DNA from: Silene conica
Taxonomy: Eukaryota; Streptophyta; Magnoliopsida; Caryophyllales; Caryophyllaceae
Length of the DNA stretch: 64,000 nucleotides
Assembly (NCBI GenBank): GCA_029255685.2
Contig: CM055319.2
Coordinates: 23,096,247 to 23,160,246 of the forward strand
Reading direction: 5' to 3'
Shown here: piece by piece, positions 59,215 through 64,000 of the stretch
Numbering within the stretch: position 1 is the first letter of the stretch
Layout: every line of letters begins with the position of its first letter
Translations under genes and position numbers: made by a program
Notes under the pieces: model-generated
What the model was told of the DNA's origin: nothing
What the model saw: the letters and a program-made list of their open reading frames with translations, nothing else
Database searches by the model: none

Positions 59215-59617
59215 GGCTTTGTTTGGATTGAGAGAATTGGAGGGAAAGGGAGGGGAGGGAAATGGAAGGATTTATTTTAATTTGTTTGGATACAATTTAT
59301 GGAGGGAAGGAAATGAGAGGGGAAGGAAATGGGGGGAATGTAATTTCTCTCATTTAGAACAAACAAAAATCTTTCCAAGGGAGGCAAGATTTGGAGAGAC
59401 AACTTCATTTGAACCTTCATTTAATTATACAAGTCACATTTTCTTGGATAATCTCACTCCATTATACCATCCCCTTCCTTCCTCCCCTTCCATTTCCATC
59501 TCATCAATTTTGTTATCCAAACAACCTCAATTCATTTTCCCTCACCTCACCTCCCCTCTCCTCACTCCCCTTCCCCTCCCCTCCCTTTCCCTCCTAAAAT
59601 TGTATCCAAACGGAGCC
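59215..59617. mobile_element. Tourist-like MITE, about 400 bp
   Basis: The left end is GGCTTTGTTTGGATTGAG and the inverted right end is GGCTCCGTTTGGATACAAT. The flanks are TTAA on both sides, which contains the TTA/TAA target. The left arm is rich in GGGAGGGG and the right arm in CCCTCCCC, so the arms form a long imperfect hairpin. The 157- and 68-codon frames across it are by-products of this composition. Confidence 0.65.
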
Positions 59618-59916
59618 TTAAGGTCTTCTTTCCTATGGGGATCACAAGTACACAGTAAATCTCAGAATTGCAGTTTTAAAATCTGCAACTAACAATACAT
59701 TATCCACTGGGATTATTGTTTGGAATATATAACTTTATATGTTTTCTGCCAGAAAACAAAATATATGAGTAGCGTATATGCAAATATATGGCATACTGTC
59801 CTGTTTAACTTAAAGCCTTATAGGTGATGAACTATAAATGAACACAAGTGACACCCTGAATCAAAATACTGTCAAGTGATAATAAAAATAGTTCTGCCAC
59901 CCGGAAATTAATAGCA
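59618..59916. other. Probable 3' UTR of the GDSL gene
   Basis: About 300 AT-rich bases downstream of the stop codon on the - strand. On that strand TTTATTATCACTTGACAG lies near 59870. No other feature is seen. Confidence 0.45.
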
Positions 59917-62900
59917 TCAGTTTTCAAATGCTTTGAGAGGATCATTACGATCAATGTCCGAAAAGTATGGAAGCTCAGCAGGAAGCTTTTCTAGACTAAG
60001 ACCGGCCTCCTTTAGCTTCTCAACAACTTCCTCAAACACGATCCTGTTGCCGCTCTGAGCAAGGTGCAATCCATCACTGCAGATTTAATGCTTGGGTTTA
60101 GTCAGTCAAAATACACTCAAGCCTCAGTTTATCCCATCTCTCAGACTTGGGTTTGAGGATCGACTTTTATTAATCCCCAGTGAATTAGGCAACATTTTCA
60201 AACGTCTGAAGTCGGCTCATTTTCAAGCTTTAAAAGTAATATGATGGGAAAAGGTACGTGTTATATACTTATATATATGTAAGTCATTTTGATGAGTTTG
60301 AGGGATAACCAAAAAAGTACAGTACCTTAAACATGAATTTTTCCAGTCAGGAAATTCCTGTATCCTAGTCCAGATGTCCACTACTGCTGCCCCAGATTCC
60401 TTAGCAACATTAATACATGCTTTAGCATATGCACTTGCAGCCTCATTCGTTCTCTCAGGTAGACCAGATGGATTCTCAATATAAGGATTTCTGCATGAGT
60501 CATTGTATTAAGTGAATGATACGGTTCTCAATGCCCGTCTTATGAAATCAAAATACTGAAAGAGAAACTTAGGCAAGGGATTTACAGCAAACGTGCAGAT
60601 TCATCAATCGGAGGCGGCGTGATGAAGATGATGGTAGCATTTGGCCATCTTTTCTGCAATCAAAAAATACACAAGTTGGCAGGTCCAAATTAAATGTTAA
60701 AGTACATATATCATACTCTTTGCATCCGGTCATTTGTTGTTTTATTCCATTTTGAGGTGTCTCGGTCAATTGTTGTCCTTTCTATATTAGAATTGCATTT
60801 GATGAGCAATTTAATCATTCACACTCAATATGATTCAATCGTCATCTTATAATTGTCCCCTTCCTCTTTCCTTGGTCTTTATGCCAAAACCAAAGGACAT
60901 AAGCCTCTAGTGAAGGACACGAGGAACTTTAAATTTTAAGAGCTAATTATCTCATAACAAAAAGAAAAAAAAAGGGAAAATAACAAGTACGAATCAGACG
61001 ACGTCGTTTAGCTAGAATTCCCAAACAAGCACTAAATTTTATCCTCTTCTCAGTAAAAGCACAGGAAGCTCAGTAGTCTTGACTGCTAGAGGGACTCGTG
61101 ACTATAATTTTCTCAACAATACATTTGTTACCAACTATCCATGTAGCATGCTAGGATTATACAGAGAATAGAATTAAACGAAAAATGATCCATACAATAA
61201 TTCAAGTTTATCGTAAGGTTGTCCTTGGTATGACCTACCCTTTAACTTAGAAACGTGAAAAAGATACGACACTAAACACGAAATAATTTCAACTAAGGGG
61301 TTTAAACAACTTTTTCTACCTTGAATGCAGAATAATCCTTTTATCACATAGGGTGGATGAGCTAATGGTTTGTGTTACCTCAACTCGAACACCCTTTCTA
61401 AATGTAGACATGATTTACATGAATAAGACCTAGTTCGTAGATCATTGAAAAAAGAGCCTCAAGAACTTTGCATTACTCCGGAACTCACATGGCTAAGTAC
61501 AAAGGTCAGACTTCCATTTCCGATTTTTTTTCTACAAAGAGCCGGCATGTCTAGCCATTGCTCAATTATGAAACCAGAAGCAGATAGTAAAACTTTCAGA
61601 AAATGTATCTCCAACTGTAGAGTTATTATAACAAAAGAGGGGCATGATAAAAGTAAGACCTTAAATTTGTTTATTTCGATAGCATTGCACCATCACGTAT
61701 GAATTGTAGGTACAAGTAATGGTAGATAGGAAAGTTTTGTATGATTAGGTGGCAGTTTAAAAGAAGACAATAAAAAGGGGCAGAAAAGTATTGAAAGTAT
61801 ATTTTGAATATAATAAGAAGAAGAAAGGTAAGAAGAGTATGTGGGTGTTTGAAGATTGATGCATAGCATGCGTTTTGGACAAAAGTACAATTTTATGGAA
61901 CCCACAGTTGATATATAAGCAATGCATAATTATATTGTAGACAAACGCAGTAGTCCACCAAGTCCATTTCTAATTGAGCACATTGTATGACATAAAACAA
62001 ACATTAGAAGCCAAAATCCAAAACCGGATGATTGGTCCATTATTATTAAACAACTGAAATCGACAGAAATGTCAACAAATGCAGCATTGTATTCAATAAA
62101 ATGTCAGACTTTAAAATGAAATGCGGGTGGGTGGGTCGGTCGAGAAGGACATGCACCAAATGTAACAGCAGTATGTACAAATAATTGACGTCTTCGCAAG
62201 AAGTCGCAATAATTAATGTCTTCTGATGTTACCGTCACATTGAATTATCAATGTTGTTGGTGTTGCACTACCGTCACATTGCACTTACTAATAGGAATAT
62301 TAATAATAGGTGGCCTCAACCATGATCTCAACCAAAACCTTAAGGTGATAGGTTGAGGCCCAACTATTATTAATATTCCAATTACTTACAAATTTGGAGG
62401 CTCATACATCCAAATTTATTTTATTTTCCTTGGTAACCAAGATGATTATATCTCTGCTTTGGTGATTCAATCAAACTAAATGGGTGGATGATGCTAGTTA
62501 ACCAATTAAGGGAAAATAGAAAATGACTGTACATATAGGAGCATTTACATTTGTTGTCGAAAAAACGGGTCCATACTATGGTACCATCAACCTCTAAGTT
62601 CTAACACGGTCTAAAAAGGACGTCACTTGGTATAGTTCAGATGTTGAATGTTTCCTAACACAATACTACAGTAGTATATCATCCATTGCCCTCAATACTC
62701 AATAGATCAACGTAACTAGAATACACGCTACATTGCCACTTAAGGTCAAGGTTAAACGAAAACACTCCGTCTCACTAAACCTCCATGTGTTTGTTAATAA
62801 TTTTGTGTTGAATGTTGGGGAGAATACGTTGTCAACACTTTCTTGTACAGGTGTTGGAGGAGGAGGAGGGATAGGGGAAGATGGGTGAAAAGCAATTAAA

Positions 62901-64000
62901 ATAGCAGAAAAGGCTATGTTCTGTCTTTCTCAATGCATCTGTTTGAGGAAATTCTCCTCATTTCTACTTTCTGAACAGAAGAGTCGTATACAACACTAAC
63001 ACTAACACTAACCCAAACAAGAACATCATTATCCTTCGTTCTCTTGAGACTTAGGGCTTGTTTGGTTGACATAGGGGAATTAAAGTTCCCGGGAACTTCA
63101 AGATCACATGAATTTCCAATTCATGTGAATTCGCAAAAAGTGTTTGGTTCGCATATGGGAAGTTAATTCATGCGGGAAGTTCTATTGACCAAGGGGGGAC
63201 TTGGTGAGTAACTTCCCATATAATGGAGGAAGTAAATTCATGTGGGAAGTTCTACTTCCCATGATATTGGCAACCAAACAACAACATAATTTTACACTTC
63301 CCGGGAAGTTCAACATCCCATGATTTTAATGGGTAACCAAACAAGCCCTTAATAGCATCTAATAAAGACGAAGCGATTGCGAAGGTGGTAGAATCTAAAT
63401 CTAATTACTCCTGCACTTCCTTCTCCAAAGTCCAACCTAAAGTGCAAAGTGGCGAAATAGTAAGCTTACCAGAAAATCAAAATGGCAGTTGGCCATACCT
63501 CCAAACGTACACCCACCACTTTCATTGTGAACAAAATACAAACAGGTGGTAGTGATAAATGAGAGACAGTTGTTTATAACATAGACTACACAACTAACCC
63601 AATAATACTGTAATATGATCAACCTCCTCATCAAAGCATAAGCACACCACTCACTAGTTTAACAAAATAGGTGATGGTTCTATTATTAATATTCATATCA
63701 CGCTCCCTCACCCAAATGTTCGTTGGACTTGAAGGGTGGGTTTCCACTCCGTGATAAGAGATTTTGAGATTGTCAGGATTCGAACCCGTGTGACCTCCGA
63801 TCACATTGACTGACTTTGATACCATATAGATGAATCATTTCAATCAATAGTAACGGTGACTATTATTAATATTACTATTAGATAGATGGAAAATAAAGAC
63901 GGAGTGAATTAGTGAGGACATTATTACCTTGAAAAAAGAGAAAATGGAAACAAGATTGTTCTTGTACTCATCCAAAGGCACGTGTTGAAAACAAGCATAT
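59917..64000 (-). CDS. SGNH/GDSL esterase (IAH1/At5g45920-type), 3' part, runs off the window
   Basis: Exons from the right edge, - strand: 64000(continues)-63928, 60653-60586, 60490-60326, 60076-59917; introns are GT-AG and frames join. The visible 155 residues read YACFQHVPLDEYKNNLVSIF, then KRWPNATIIFITPPPIDESA, then NPYIENPSGLPERTNEAASA and DIWTRIQ, then SDGLHLAQSGNRIVFEEVVE, ending NDPLKAFEN. These are the conserved blocks of the small plant GDSL group related to yeast isoamyl-acetate esterase. The DGLH motif supplies the catalytic Asp and His, while the Ser and Asn blocks lie outside the window. Members are expected to hydrolyse short-chain esters; the substrate here is unknown. The intron 60654-63927 is 3.3 kb and filled with repeats. 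The part in view has no break. Confidence 0.9.
62296..62377. repeat. 82-bp inverted-repeat unit in the GDSL intron
   Basis: The 14-mer AATATTAATAATAG (62296-62309) and its reverse complement (62364-62377) flank a 54-base core that itself contains GGCCTCAACC and GGTTGAGGCC inverted. It therefore folds as a hairpin. The same 14-mer borders a SINE-like piece at 63.7 kb. Confidence 0.55.
63054..63348. mobile_element. Tourist-like MITE, 295 bp, in the GDSL intron
   Basis: The ends GGGCTTGTTTGGTTGACAT (left) and GGGCTTGTTTGGTTACCCAT (inverted right) match over the first 14 bases, with TTA directly on both sides (63051-63053, 63349-63351). The interior repeats GGGAAGTT / AACTTCCC words in both orientations. 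No coding capacity. Confidence 0.85.
63694..63859 (-). mobile_element. tRNA-head SINE-like insertion with 14-bp flanking repeat
   Basis: On the - strand it contains ATGGTATCAAAGTCAGTC followed by GAGGTCACACGGGTTCGAAT (box B-like) and ends near GTGAGGGAGCGTGATATG. The same 14-mer CTATTATTAATATT stands on both sides (63680-63693, 63860-63873), as a target duplication would. Because that 14-mer also occurs at the related sites near 31.7 and 62.3 kb, it may instead be part of the element. Confidence 0.45.

Noticed and set aside
59219-59692. 157-codon open frame with Gly/Glu- and Pro/Ser-rich halves
   Set aside because: It spans a Tourist-like MITE whose arms are G-rich and C-rich mirror images; the composition explains the open frame and no domain is visible.
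61445-61702. 85-codon frame in the GDSL intron
   Set aside because: No domain, no splice context and not in frame with the neighbouring GDSL exons.

Overview
The window is nuclear DNA of a flowering plant. It holds split genes with GT-AG introns, plant-specific families (TCP and IQD), an Au-type SINE and dense plant transposon nesting. The mobile elements look like those of a core eudicot. Caryophyllales would fit, but that placement is a guess and the sequence alone does not settle it.

Layout. 1-3733 is the 3' part of a decayed Copia retrotransposon on the + strand, ending in its 3' LTR. 4156-5812 holds a hAT-like MITE and a Tourist-like MITE interrupted by an L1-type retrocopy. 5997-16269 (+) is a complete 16-exon API5 gene (apoptosis inhibitor 5 homologue) with several MITEs and a SINE in its introns. 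16991-17064 (+) is a tRNA gene read as Ile(UAU). 17-25 kb is AT-rich intergenic DNA with back-to-back Tourist MITEs, tandem duplications, a SINE fragment, and a 1.1 kb MITE carrying two arrays of a GAACTGAACTTATAGG-type repeat. 26827-29319 (+) is a complete five-exon IQD (calmodulin-binding IQ67) gene. It converges on 29764-30381 (-), a divergent CIN-like TCP transcription factor.

32382-47624 is a young Copia element on the - strand. A still younger 8.8 kb non-coding LTR element (LARD-like, Tekay/Del-type ends, 2.65 kb LTRs) sits inside it. 47.6-52.8 kb is a pile of Ty3/gypsy LTR pieces of Tat/Athila type, including an LTR that contains a Tourist-like element that in turn contains a solo LTR. 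53165-57454 (+) is a complete four-exon Nudix hydrolase of the coenzyme-A diphosphatase type, with three Stowaway MITEs in its introns. 59917 to the right edge (-) is the 3' part of an SGNH/GDSL esterase gene whose 3.3 kb intron is full of repeats.

The five protein genes are unrelated housekeeping or regulatory genes. There is no operon-like grouping, and nothing supports a shared pathway. The most distinctive content is the mobile-element architecture: the LARD-like element, the repeat-armed MITE and the nested insertions with readable target-site duplications. I found no convincing new enzymatic or defence system. Exon boundaries were set by eye from reading frame, splice sites and family similarity, and all family assignments are from memory of the families, not from a search.
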